Source of the DNA: Macrosoma leucophasiata | Taxonomy: Eukaryota > Arthropoda > Insecta > Lepidoptera > Hedylidae | NCBI GenBank assembly: GCA_036365455.1 | Contig: JAWQUS010000004.1 | Location: forward strand, 69,501-133,500 | Length of the DNA stretch: 64,000 nucleotides | Reading direction: 5' to 3' | Shown: positions 11,076 to 21,567 of the stretch, piece after piece | Layout of the letters: every line of letters begins with the position of its first letter | Position numbering within the stretch: position 1 is the stretch's first letter | Notes under the pieces: model-generated | Seen by the model: only the letters and a program-made list of their open reading frames with translations | Told to the model about the DNA's origin: nothing | Databases searched by the model: none | Made by a program: the position numbers and the translations under genes

Positions 11076-11679
11076 CAAATAAGTATAATAGAGCATGAAA
11101 CCAATCATTTGTGAAGTAAACTTTTTTTCGAGTCTGTGCCATCTAGACCTCTGAGATGCATTACTAGTTAAACTTCGATACTGGCACATATTATAAAGAC
11201 GTTAGCGTACAGACATACAACGATCAGGCCGCTTACTGTGTGTCAGCAGGTTTTAAGCGAGCAACCTTCAGCGCCAGTGACGGCGGCGGGCGGCGGGCGG
11301 CGCGCGGTGACAACCCCCCGCGGGTGTGACGCTCACTAACATTAATGTTCATTTGTTTATTGCACCTGTCTATTATCTTACATGTCTATTTGAATTCCAT
11401 GTTTAATGAAGATAGTGAAACTTGCAATAACTTTGTTAAACGTTGAAACTCTACAAGGAGACATACAAATTTCGTCACGTAGTTTTATTTCTGCGTATCG
11501 TATTTCCTTATGTTGTTTTTACGTTTTTATATATGCGAGTGAATAATCATCTCACCAGGGTTGCCTACCACTGTCAATGCTTTCATTTTAATCGAGTACA
11601 AAATTAAAAAAATGTTTTCCTAGAAAAAAAATTTTTAAATAGGTACATAAGAAAATAGAAAAAAATATGTTTTCGGATG
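11076..11679. other. No gene; small GC-rich tract
   Basis: Positions 11276-11310 carry a GGCGGGC-type tandem in an otherwise AT-rich region. No coding sequence is seen. Confidence 0.45.
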
Positions 11680-11776
11680 AAATCCAAACCTATGACCTCT
11701 GGAATGCGAGCCCAGCCATTCTCACCACTAAACAACTGAAGTTCTGACTTCAGTTGTTTAGTGGTGAGAATGGCTG
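11680..11776 (-). repeat. tRNA-derived SINE scrap ending in 30-bp fold-back
   Basis: The antisense of a tRNA-like B-box and neighbouring anticodon region (AAATCCAAACCTATGACCTC). Positions 11713-11742 are then exactly reverse-complemented at 11747-11776 around the 4-nt loop TCTG, so the tRNA-like segment folds back on itself. Confidence 0.7.
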
Positions 11777-11934
11777 CATGTTGATTTTTTTCTTTCTTCT
11801 TATTACAACCTTAATAAAGCCAGGTTGACAATAAACCAGGCATTAGTTTAAAGGTAAATATTGCGTCATAAGCAGAGATAAAGGAATAATACTTACTCCT
11901 TTATTTCTAGCAACAGGAGCAGTGATCACTACTT

Positions 11935-11990
11935 TTTATGTCATGAAGTGGCAAATAAGCACACAGTTAACATTGATGGTAAGTAGGTTA
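11935..11990 (-). repeat. Rep-A 3'-end fragment
   Basis: Minus-strand 3' end: GAAGTGGCAAATAAGCACAC followed by CATTGATGGTAAGTAGG. Confidence 0.6.
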
Positions 11991-12724
11991 TAAACATCTA
12001 CATAAAACCAGAGATTTCATTGTAGACTAAATTGAGATATTTCTGTAATTGTTGTATCATTCCGGTTGGTTGAAATAAACGTATCATATTTTTTATTATT
12101 TCACAAAAAATAGACGGCGTTATTAGTATTTTGTTATATTATGTATTACCGTGAGTTTGCATTGATGAGACATTCACACATTCATAAACACATGTTTCAT
12201 GTCAATGCAAACACAGATAACAACAAATCTTAGATGTTTCACTAAAATGATAGGTTTGACAACAAGACATATACGCAATACATAGTTTATACGACGAGTT
12301 GCGAAACATCATCAAGTTTAATGTTTTTGGTGCAAACTAGATGTTAGAATAATTGTATTCAAATCCATGGTCCCACATTCGCATTCGCAAGTCCGCCAAC
12401 AATGACTCTAAGTTACATCTTTTCACTGATGACACGTGATTCTGAAAAATCTGTCATATCAATTATAATCCTAATTAACATAAAAACTTTAAAATCATAA
12501 AACACAGTCTTACAAAGTACACTTGTTTGGAGTCGTAAAAGCTGTGTTTAACGATGTACGGTCAGGTCGGCGGTCATTAGCTACTAGCGTGTTCAATAAT
12601 TACTGAGGTGTGTGGGATAATGCGCGGATGTAGGTACTTAGGGGTATCATGATATCGTGATGTAAGGCTGGAGGCACACGAGCCCCGTAACACCACCTCT
12701 AATATCTATAGGTAGGTTTTTTGT
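11991..12724. other. No gene seen
   Basis: AT-rich and unassigned. Confidence 0.45.
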
Positions 12725-12775
12725 ATCATGACTGTGGCAAACAACCATTAAATTCACATTAATGGTAAGTCAATA
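12725..12775 (-). repeat. Rep-A 3'-end fragment
   Basis: GTGGCAAACAACCATTAAAT and TTCACATTAATGGTAAGT match the reversed 3' end of Rep-A. Confidence 0.5.
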
Positions 12776-13195
12776 ACACCATTACACATCTTTATTAATA
12801 AAAATAAAAAAATACATAATAATACTTAAATACCCATAGAGCGTTATATTACACTCATATATTAATTCATTAATTATTGGTAAAAACATTATAAATCAAA
12901 AAGGACGAATTTTAAAATTCATAAATTCATTAAATATACATAAATTCTGTTAAATCATTAAAAATATTAAAATGTATAATTAGCTAATTAAAAAACAATG
13001 GTTTAGAGCAGGTTTTCCCAACCTTCATTTCGCCGAGCCTCCCCGAGCCAAGACGAATATTTTCATACCTCCCTTAGGTAAGCTTCAACAAAAAAAAAAG
13101 AAATGCACATTTTTTATTAATTAAATTAGGTATTTGAAATAGGTTGAATACAGGTACAATATATTAATTGACCCGTCAGCTCACGAGAAAAATAT
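12776..13195. other. AT-rich; possible hAT-like end
   Basis: Very AT-rich to about 13000. AGGTTTTCCCAACCTTCATT at 13010-13029 resembles the terminal repeats of some hAT elements (GGTTCCCAACCTT type). I could not find a partner end or duplication, so this is only a hint. Confidence 0.3.
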
Positions 13196-13590
13196 GGTAA
13201 TTGATTTCAATTTGATTGTTCAGTAGCCGCCGGCGGCTTCTTGTGTCTTGACGGATTAAGGATAAATGGGGAGATCCACATAAGAACCAAAGTCATCGAC
13301 TTTGTCCATCGAATAGCGAAACTCAAGTGGCAGTGGGCACATAGCTCGAAGAAGGGACGGCCGTTGGGACAGAAGAGTACTCGACTGGTAGCGTACTGGA
13401 AAGCGAAGCGTAGACAGACTAGACAAGCTCCCCTCGAAGTGAACCGACGACCTGGTGACTGTTGCAGGTAATCGCTGGAAGAGGGCAGACCAGGACGTTT
13501 CGTAATGGCAATCTGTGGCTTCTATATATAAAAAAAATCAGCTTTTGTCCAGCTGTGGATGTCTTTCGCGTGAATGATGTTGATGATGAC
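13196..13590 (+). pseudogene. RTE-clade LINE, ORF2 C-terminus and tail (broken)
   Basis: The frame starting near 13241 reads RINGEIHIRTKVIDFVHRI then AKLKWQWAH, the conserved C-terminal region downstream of the reverse transcriptase in lepidopteran RTE-type LINEs. The usual GHIARR...GRPPTRW segment is scrambled by frameshifts after WQWA. Another frame recovers VAGNRWKRADQD. The remnant QLLSSCG (normally VQQWTS-like) precedes a GAT-rich tail near 13572-13590 (GAATGATGTTGATGATGAC). It is a 5'-truncated dead copy on the plus strand. The ORF's apparent methionine is not meaningful. Confidence 0.75.
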
Positions 13591-14769
13591 ATAAACTATG
13601 TAACTAGAGACCGACGTTAGACACTATACCGTTATCTCACCAACAATATTTGTCGGGAAGCTGTGAACCAAGCGCAATGTCGTTAACACGTATCCGCTCA
13701 TGTTGTACCTACGTGCAATATTTGTTTGTGTCAAAACAATACATTTCCTCGCGAGTAACTTTTTTAGCATGACATGTGATGTTGAAACCGCATCTCGGCG
13801 CAGTCGTCGTCGCGGACGCGTGTCGCAAGCGTGCGCTATGAACTAGCTCCAGTTAAAAGGTAATGCATGGCCTTGTTGAAAAGCGGTAAGTTAGGGCCGT
13901 ATATTACCATCAGATATTATCATTCAGATTGTAGGCCCAATACGATCTGAATGATAATGTGTGTGTAGTGCCTATAATTTGAATAATATTAATAACGGCA
14001 AAGTTTATTCAGAGTTCAAGTCCATGTTACGGAAATAGCTTCTCCCCTAGATGTTTAGAAAATAGTTTTACGGACTCCAATTGTCCTGTTAGAAATAGAT
14101 ATTCTTAAATACTATATTACGTTTTTTTTTCTTATGTATCACTTTCAAGGGTCTTAACAGTCCAGTAATATTCATATCTCCATGTCAATATTTGCCAGGA
14201 AGTGAAAGACAAACACACATTTTAAATATTGTGTACAACTTACATTTTAAATATTGAATATTCGCCACAGTACCGTTGAACCTCCCGCCAGCTACCAGCC
14301 ACCAGCCACCAGCTATGCTTAGCATCAAGTCTCATGGAATGATGGCGGACGATGTCGCAAGTGTTGTCTATGCAAGCTCCGCTTTGAGTCATAGTTAGCA
14401 CACTTTTCTTAGTTTATCGCTGAGTTGGGCAATTATGTGTTTAACAAAACTAGCTCAATACCTGCCGTATTGAGAGTTTCGTGGGTTGTTAATCGAAACT
14501 GATCATTATAATTTCGTGTGGATGAGAGCCGATTTGCTTAAATTTATAATCAGCAAAGTTTATCCATATTAAGACGGTCAACTGAGAGTCGGACTTGCGA
14601 ACAGTGCGTTGTTCCGTACTATGAAATTCGTGCCATTGTCGCTATACAACTATACATATAATGCGGTGCTTGCTCTCCAGGCGATAATCTCTAGATACGC
14701 CCATGATGTGCCAGTTGGTATAAATACAGCAATTATACAGTCGTGTGCACAAGTGATTACACGATATGA
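13591..14769. other. No gene; 14-bp hairpin
   Basis: Positions 13917-13930 (ATTATCATTCAGAT) and 13945-13958 form a perfect 14-bp inverted repeat inside a Rep-A-like scrap (GGGCCGTATATTACCATC). The frame at 14609-14836 (MKFVPLSLYN) has no recognised domain and runs into the hAT element below, so I do not call it a gene. Confidence 0.45.
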
Positions 14770-14777
14770 CGTGTCAC

Positions 14778-15316
14778 TAGGGTTGCCACCTCTCCCGGAA
14801 TTCCGGGAGTCCCCGGAATCGAACTCTGAAAATTAAAATCGCCCGTCTCCCGGAAGGAAATTAAAATATACCGAATTCTCCCGGAATAACAAGTTGTTCA
14901 AAAGTAATGACACGCGATGTCGAAATGGCTAAGAGCGGAGTAAATTCTCGGCAGCATTCTTGCAGCCTTGTCGTCACTATCTCGCCACTGATGCCACTAC
15001 TCGCCAGTGGGTAGCAAGCTAGTTTCGTATAAAATGGTTTGCGTGCGTGTAGGTACCTACTTTATTTTATTGTCTCTTTCTGAGCCACGTGCGTGGAAGA
15101 TTGCGTCGTCTTTGTCTCACTCATTTTAGTTCCTCATTAAATTTGTTTGTTATAAGTATCATTCGTTCGCTTATTAGTCTGTATCTAACAGCAATCCATG
15201 CACTTGTGTCGTATTTTGATTAAATACAATTATTTATTCAAAATAAAATAAAAAGTTATTATATTCCATGTTTTTTTTTTCTCCTGGATTTAGACAGCTA
15301 AGAGGTGGTAACCCTA
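14778..15316. mobile_element. Non-autonomous hAT element with 8-bp TSD
   Basis: The terminal inverted repeats are TAGGGTTGCCACCTCT on the left and TAGGGTTACCACCTCT when the right end is reversed, flanked by a perfect 8-bp direct repeat CGTGTCAC (14770-14777 and 15317-15324). Length is 539 bp with no transposase frame. CTCCCGG-type motifs near the left end (CCCGGAATTCCGGG and further CCCGGAA copies) may be subterminal transposase-binding sites. The 8-bp duplication is diagnostic of the hAT superfamily. Confidence 0.9.
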
Positions 15317-15324
15317 CGTGTCAC

Positions 15325-16184
15325 CCCGAGCGACGCCACGCGGCGTCGCCTTCTGTGTACAATTATTATGTGTGTGATTGTACCTTCTCGTGTAATCGCT
15401 GTAATCGCTGTAATCACCACTTGTGGGCACTAGCACGGTTCGAGTGGGATGCTACTGTTTCAATTCATGATATAGTAATAGAGATAATTCTTTATTCTAT
15501 GCGATCTGCAAAAAAGATCAAAGGAATCCCTCAAATACCTGTAGAATCCTTAGTCAGGATTGTTCCAGTAAACTTTATTAAAATATTGATGTTAGCTTCA
15601 ATCTGTACAAAGTGTTTTAACCCTCTGCAATACAGAAATGAAATTCAAAGTCTAATTCTGTATTTAATTTATCAATTACTGTGTTAGTAGGTCAATTTCA
15701 ATCTGAATCAATCAAAAAAAACATATATTTTTTAAACCATGTAGCTGTTTACAACATGTATTACATCGATTGATAACTACTGTCTTTTTTAAATTGTCCT
15801 ATACACATAAAATACTTCAATCTTTCGGCCTATAGTCTACCTATGCAACAACTACTATAAGCTACTGATGTAAGAGTCACCCACTTCAACATAAATCACG
15901 CGCAATTACTTTAAAAGACATGTTTAATATTACCACGGTATGAGGGCATCGGCACAGTACATAGAACAAATCGGGCTCTCTCTCTCTCTCCGTAAATGAG
16001 TCCATCCAGCGATGTCTAATACCACGTCACGTCGGAACAATCGCTTCTCGAAATGTTACATTCGGCTAAGGTTAGGCGCACAGGTCAGAGGTGAGGTCAT
16101 CTAATACTGCAATAACATTTTATTTTTGGAACCTGTTTGCTTACTTACTTCGTAATATTATAAGTGACGAAGGGTGTGGGTGTA
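15325..16184. other. No gene seen
   Basis: Includes a short CT microsatellite (15976-15990) and the tail of an uninformative open frame. No recognisable repeat. Confidence 0.45.
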
Positions 16185-16575
16185 GGGTGCACATTAAATC
16201 TCTGACAATATAAATCTATAAAAATTACGCTTACACTCACAGCCCACACTAGATATAAGACTGTAGTGATACAGAGTAGGGTCTGAGAACGTATTAAATG
16301 TTTTTATTTCTTCTTTCATTGTTACGTTGTACACACAAAACACATATGCAAACCCACACCCGAAACAAATATCTGCAGGTAATACGAATATTTTTCCCAG
16401 TATAGGGATCACATACACTAGGAGAACCCACAACCCTCGGGGTGTGGTTTTGAACCCTACACTGGGAGAACCTACAACCCTCGGGGTGTGGGTTTGAACC
16501 CTACACTGGGAGAATAGAAATACAAAAACAGATAGAAATTCAAGCGCCCGTCACACACCGCTGCACTAACCCGGT
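16185..16575 (-). repeat. SINE-2 copy carrying a 44-bp tandem duplication
   Basis: Minus-strand SINE-2: ACGCTTACACTCACAGCCC at the 3' side, GAAACAAATATCTGCAGG, and the tRNA-like head region CGCTGCACTAACCCGGTCGT. Within it a 44-bp unit is present twice and begins a third time (16417-16460, 16461-16504, 16505-16514). Each unit contains GGTTTGAACCCTAC, a B-box-like segment, so the internal promoter region has been duplicated. Confidence 0.75.
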
Positions 16576-16656
16576 CGTCAAAATATAAGCGTTTATAGAC
16601 TACATTCTATCAGTGTGAACTGCCAGTTTTCCGTATTACAAGACGAACGCTTGTGT

Positions 16657-16758
16657 CGTATGTGTGTCTGAATCGCTTGTGCCGCGCGCTCGCTTGTCGG
16701 CTTCTGACGTATGTGTGTCTAAATCGCTTGTGCGACGCGCTCGCTTGCACGCTCGCCT
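16657..16758. repeat. 51-bp tandem duplication
   Basis: Two units (16657-16707, 16708-16758) each contain CGTATGTGTGTCT, AATCGCTTGTG and CGCGCTCGCTTG. The open frame over it is repetitive (FRHTY twice) for that reason. Confidence 0.8.
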
Positions 16759-17101
16759 CGGGTGTAACGTGACAATGAGTCATGCTTATTGGTACATGCA
16801 CCCGGCGTACATCGATTTATAAGACGGTATCACGTCAAAAAGTTTGTTGTGCATGAATCAAGCAAGGATATGTCTCATACATATGTCTTTGTCCAAGAAT
16901 AAGCCCTTTTCTAAAGGCACAAATTATTGGCATGTGTCCCACTTGGGAATACTTAGTACTCACCCTATTCTGTTATACTACGAGACTCAATCACGCTGCG
17001 CCAAGATTAATCATTACACACAAAACTGTGATTAGTTACCAACGTCTCAAACGCATGTATTGTTCTAGATTTATTCTGACTATTAAATCCTATCGAATAA
17101 A

Positions 17102-17374
17102 TTTTACTGGAGGTAGAGCTCCAGTGACGAAGCTCGCGGGCGTGGGCACCACCGCATTACCTAATATACTTGCCGTTCAGCACTATCGTGTTCCGGTCAG
17201 GTGGTAATGTACGGCCCTGTGATTTCCGGCGTAGAGGCATAACACCTTAGGCCTCAGGAATGACACGCATCTGCATTTTGACTTTGGTCTTTGTGTGTGT
17301 GTCTATAGGCTGCAGTCATCACTTAACATCAATGTGAACAGCATGCTTGTTTGCCACCTTCATTACATAAAATA
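17102..17374 (+). repeat. Rep-A copy, near full length
   Basis: Begins TTTACTGGAGGTAGAGCTCC and ends TTGTTTGCCACCTTCATTAC. It lacks a short internal segment (GCTAAATGGTAGTG) relative to 4809-5107. It is close to the other young copies. Confidence 0.85.
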
Positions 17375-17576
17375 AACACAGTCGATATCGGACATATTAA
17401 ACAATATCACTCTGTGTTGGTGGGAAGTGCACCCGACCGAAACTCAACAACACTTCACAAATTGTTCATTTCACCGCAATTAATTTCATAATCAATAAAT
17501 GGTCCCGCAATGTGTATTAACAGATTGATTAATATAAATTTTGTACTGAAACTAGCAAAAAAAATGAAATCTAGAT

Positions 17577-17746
17577 TAGGTGGTATCTCAGTGACAGAGC
17601 TCTGTGATAGTTATTCCGGGGCCATACATCACCATCTAACCGGAGCACGATAGTACTGAACACTACAATTTAGAGGCAAATAAATTAGGTAATGCGGTGG
17701 TGCCTACGCCCTCGAGCTCCTACACTGGAACTCTACCACCAGTAAA
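17577..17746 (-). repeat. Rep-A copy with head-to-head 5' ends
   Basis: Positions 17605-17746 are a minus-strand 5' half (GGAGCACGATAGTACTGAAC, AATGCGGTGGTGCCTACGCC, CTACCACCAGTAAAAT). The first 30 bp (GGTGGTATCTCAGTGACAG) look like a plus-strand 5' end, giving a head-to-head arrangement. Confidence 0.65.
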
Positions 17747-19275
17747 ATATAATATATGTACGTAGAGGGGTGCTCTGGTGACCTCAGAAGTTTTACCAAT
17801 TACGTCTGCAGCTACTGCACTCTGAACGGTATATCACAAACAGATATTTCAACAGTTTAAGATTTATAACATTATATCTTACAAGTAAATCTTACAAATC
17901 ATATAAAACTAATTCTTAGATTGTACACTCCGCGTTATACAACCGATATAAAATCTTCCAAATCGAGGACATCTCTAACATAATAAAATATATATTTAAA
18001 GATGACATCACGCGGCTGCAGCTTCGTTACAAATAATTACAAATGATCAATAGATGAAATATGGAACGTAACGCGCACGTAACTTGTAATGATGTGCATC
18101 AATCTTGGGGTTGCCTAAGGTTATGCGGGTAACGTTAAATATTTGCTACATGAAGTACATGATCATTGATGAAATATTGTCAGCTTACGAAATAACACTA
18201 ATTAAAAAAACTCCTTTTTTTACTTCTGCCACTCCGAGGGTGGTGGCAGAAGTAAAAACTTGAATATTAACGTTGTTCATTTTTGACCACCACCATCACC
18301 GCCAACAGGACGTCGGCTAAATTTTTAAAATTAGTTTTTCATTAGCTTTTTTTTACTTAGGTTTTTTAGTTTTAGGTTTAACTAAAAATGTCAGTAGTTT
18401 TAAGGTTTGCCCAGTCGACGTATATACTTATGCTCTTATAAAATCTAATGATTATATACCTTGACATACCAGTAGCACGAGTAGTACTCATAGCGTAATG
18501 CCCCGTACAGATTATGTATTGGACCATAAGTTTCCTCCTTTCCCTTGTTTAAGGATAACAGTTGACAAGTTGTCAGATTGTAAGCGGCATTCAGTTACAT
18601 CAAAAGACCATTTGAAACGAACTTCTTAAAATTCTATTGCAGCTTTTATTCAGCTTCCTTAAGCTTAACTTACAGTGTACTCGGGCAGACAGACCGCAGC
18701 GCGGCCTCGAAGCTGGAGACTGGCAAAGTAATTGTCCATGTTTTAAAATAAATTTAGTCTCGCTAACTATGTAATATGAATGTTATCAGAATCATCATCA
18801 ATTATTTACAATTATATGTATAAATGAAGTAGCCGATCGTATTGACCGATGGAGGCTTAATAATCAATCGATTAAGTCAGCAGCTACTTGATATTTTATA
18901 CATTTATATACCTATTCAAAAATATTTGAAGAGAAAACTTTATCAGCTGAGATGAACGATTATTGATAGGGAAAATCTTACGTCTTCACGAATTTATGTA
19001 CTTCCGTTGAAGGAAAATTATCAGAGCCATCAAAAATCTATTGTTTTTACTCACTCGTAGGTCTTATTTATAGTAATGCAGTATTAGTTTAGTATTTTTT
19101 GTATGCATAATGCAGGGGAGAGGCTCCACGCACTCATCCCAATACCGCGGCTTCGTGCATCGAGTCGTTTCAGAGAAGTATGGTTAGAAACACTTGTTCT
19201 TATGTTCAAGCGCTGGACCTCAGCGAATCTACGCTCCGGACCGGATTGTTGAGGCTACTTACTTGCACTACTTAT
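17747..19275. other. No gene; 16-bp hairpin
   Basis: A perfect 16-bp inverted repeat TTTTTACTTCTGCCAC and its complement (about 18216-18257) spans a short loop. The rest is AT-rich and unassigned. Confidence 0.45.
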
Positions 19276-19570
19276 TACTGGTGGTAGAGCTCCTGTGACG
19301 GAGCTCGCGAGCGAAGGCACCACCGCATTACCTAATTTAAAAATATACTTGCCGTTGAAATGGAACTGTTTAGCACTATCGTGTTCCGGTCAGGTGGTAA
19401 TTACGGCCCTGTAATTTCCGGCACAGAGGCACCACACTTTAGGCCTCGGGAGTGGTAACGCATCTGCATTTTACTTTGGTCTTTGTATGGGTGTCTAATA
19501 GGCTGCAGTCATCACTTAACATCAATGTGAACTGCATGCTTGTTTGCCATTTCCAATAACTTAAAAAAAA
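19276..19570 (+). repeat. Rep-A copy, full length
   Basis: Starts TTACTGGTGGTAGAGCTCC and ends TTGCCATTTCCAATAACTTA before an A-rich tail. It contains a short AT insertion (TTTAAAAATA) after ATTACCTAA. Confidence 0.85.
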
Positions 19571-20489
19571 ACGTTACGTGAGGAACGGCTCCGCCGCCTC
19601 CCCCGCCCTCCATCGGACCCTTATGCTCCGCACCTGGACCTCACCGAATCTTTGCTCCTGACGTGAGATTCACAGTCGCATTTACTGCATATATTTCAGC
19701 GATTCATTTTTATTTCTAACTATGCTTGTTATCTATAACGTTTAAAGTAGACATACTAATATAGCTATTAGAAGATGGTGATTGGTGGTAGAAGAGTGGC
19801 AATTAGGGATCGATCGATTTTTCGACAGTCTCAGATATACCTACCACTTTTGTGTGAGTTCGAGTAACTGCTTCAAAATACGTGAAGTTATGTTTCAATT
19901 TAAAAGACTAAGTATTCGTCCTTGCTTGCGACACCGACATCGACGCGAGCAGCGAGCAGCAAGCAGCAGCGTGTGCTGAGAGCGATGAGGTAAGGCTGCA
20001 CCATTATCGACACCAAATATAAGCTTCACCTAATGTACGGCCGAGGTCGCCGTCACTCATTTGCCAAATGTGAATCAATTATTTTTATTTTTTTTAAATA
20101 TAATGCTACGTGGTCTATGGAAAAAAATACGAAGATAAGGGATTTCATAATGTTGATGGGGATAATATAATAATCCCATCAAAAATTCAATCAATTTAAC
20201 GATGTCGTATAATATACAAAGTATGTCCAATCGGTTGATTTTAATTAGCAAATAGTTTAACATCAGCGTCGGCGTCAGCGGTGTCCAGTACCATAGCTTT
20301 GTTATTAGTCAACTGTGCACATACAGCGACCTCCACACGCCTCACCACCGACAACTTAAGTGGTCACCGGTCTCGGGTTATAAGTTAAGGACTGTAACAC
20401 TGCAGTCGTCAGTGATGCATCAACTACATCACGTTCATTTGTGTCACAGTTTTATTTTCCCTGAAAGAAATTCGCTGTTTTCCTCAAAA
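19571..20489. other. No gene confirmed
   Basis: The open frame at 19782-19979 ends in a CAG-like repeat (GAGCAGCGAGCAGCAAGCAG). A GATGAGGTAAGG motif at 19984-19995 resembles a splice donor, but nothing else supports an exon. The remainder is AT-rich. Confidence 0.35.
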
Positions 20490-20560
20490 TAGTAGGCAGA
20501 GATAAATGCATGCATTCAAGCATACATGCTAACAATCACGATTCGCCGGTAACGTTTTGT
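20490..20560 (-). repeat. SINE-1 3' fragment
   Basis: GTAGGCAGAGATAAATGCAT, GCATTCAAGCATACATGC and CACGATTCGCCGG match the family. Confidence 0.65.
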
Positions 20561-20808
20561 CCGTGTAGTCACAGGTCTGAGATGTTAGTAATAAATATAT
20601 ACATATACACACATAAATATATTGTAGTAACACAGTCTAAAGAAAACGAACATGTTAATTACCTAACTGTGGTAGTAACATTGAATAAACAAAGCAATAT
20701 AAAAAATAAACAGAAAACAAAAAAAAAATCTCGTCACTCGGATGCCAGCCAGTGTGCCGGGGCATATCGCCGAACTCCGAGAGTGGCACTGAGAAACATT
20801 CGGAAAAA

Positions 20809-21263
20809 CCGGTCAAGTGCCTGTCGGGCCACGCGCAGTGTAAGGTTCCGTATTTAGTGTATTTACAGAGTAAGAAATATAATGAAAAAAAAAAAAATAT
20901 GTTCTATGGAGTTGTTCGAAATTTTCAAGTAAAATACATTTGGTCGACTATTACTCGAAAACTTTGCAAGGCCAACTTAAGTGTGATAGTTTTCCTTTTA
21001 ATTTCATTATATATAGCTACTATTGCCGTAACGTTTGAACTTCTAACAACAACCGCTTAGTTAGTAGGGAGGGGGGTCACTTGACTCTGACGAAAATTTT
21101 CAATTTTATTCTACCACTTTGTCGGCGTGTTTAATATGTATACTTGTGCCAAATTTCAAGTCTCTAATACCAATAGTTTTTGCGCTAAACCGCGGACGGA
21201 CAGACAGACAGACGGACATGGCGAAACTATAAGGGTTCCTTGTTTACTACGGAACCCTAAAAA
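20809..21263 (+). repeat. Rep-D copy (GGACGGACAGACAGAC repeat)
   Basis: Begins CCGGTCAAGTGCCTGTCGG and AAGGTTCCGTATTTAG, and ends with the signature CGGACGGACAGACAGACAG, GGCGAAACTATAAGGGTTCC and GGAACCCTAAAAA. This layout is widespread in moth genomes. I do not know the class with certainty; it is probably non-LTR or SINE-like. The open frames inside (20510-20857, 20752-21060) are not genes. Confidence 0.75.
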
Positions 21264-21287
21264 GGGAAGTAGGAAATGATATCTGTT

Positions 21288-21335
21288 TTCAGATCCAAGA
21301 AGGCGGGAAAATATATCCGCTATCTTGGATCTGAA
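21288..21335. repeat. 12-bp hairpin next to Rep-D
   Basis: TTCAGATCCAAG and its exact complement CTTGGATCTGAA enclose about 24 bp just downstream of the Rep-D tail. Confidence 0.6.
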
Positions 21336-21421
21336 ATACGATGTCATTTTAGTACATCATAGCACCTCAAGATACCTCTAAATTGACATATCATATTTAT
21401 AGAAAAATAAATCACGATAAA

Positions 21422-21475
21422 GTAACGCGGTGATGTCTACGCATTGGAGCTCCGTCACTAGAATTCTACCACCAA
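21422..21475 (-). repeat. Rep-A 5'-end fragment
   Basis: TAACGCGGTGATGTCTACGC and GGAGCTCCGTCACTAG with a TCTACCACC end. Confidence 0.6.
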
Positions 21476-21567
21476 AAAAACGTAAAAGTTGAGTAATAAA
21501 TGTAGTTCCAGCTTTATAATCGTTAAAATATTTTTTATTTTTAAAGAAAAATGGAAAGAAAAATTTG

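Noticed and set aside
15268..15687. 139-aa plus-strand frame
   Set aside because: It begins inside the hAT MITE (ends 15316), so it joins transposon and flank, and has no recognisable domain.
19984..19995. Splice-donor-like GATGAGGTAAGG
   Set aside because: No adjoining coding frame, start or acceptor; such motifs arise by chance at this length of sequence.
20752..21060. 102-aa frame with a hydrophobic segment as a small membrane protein
   Set aside because: Lies inside the Rep-D repeat.
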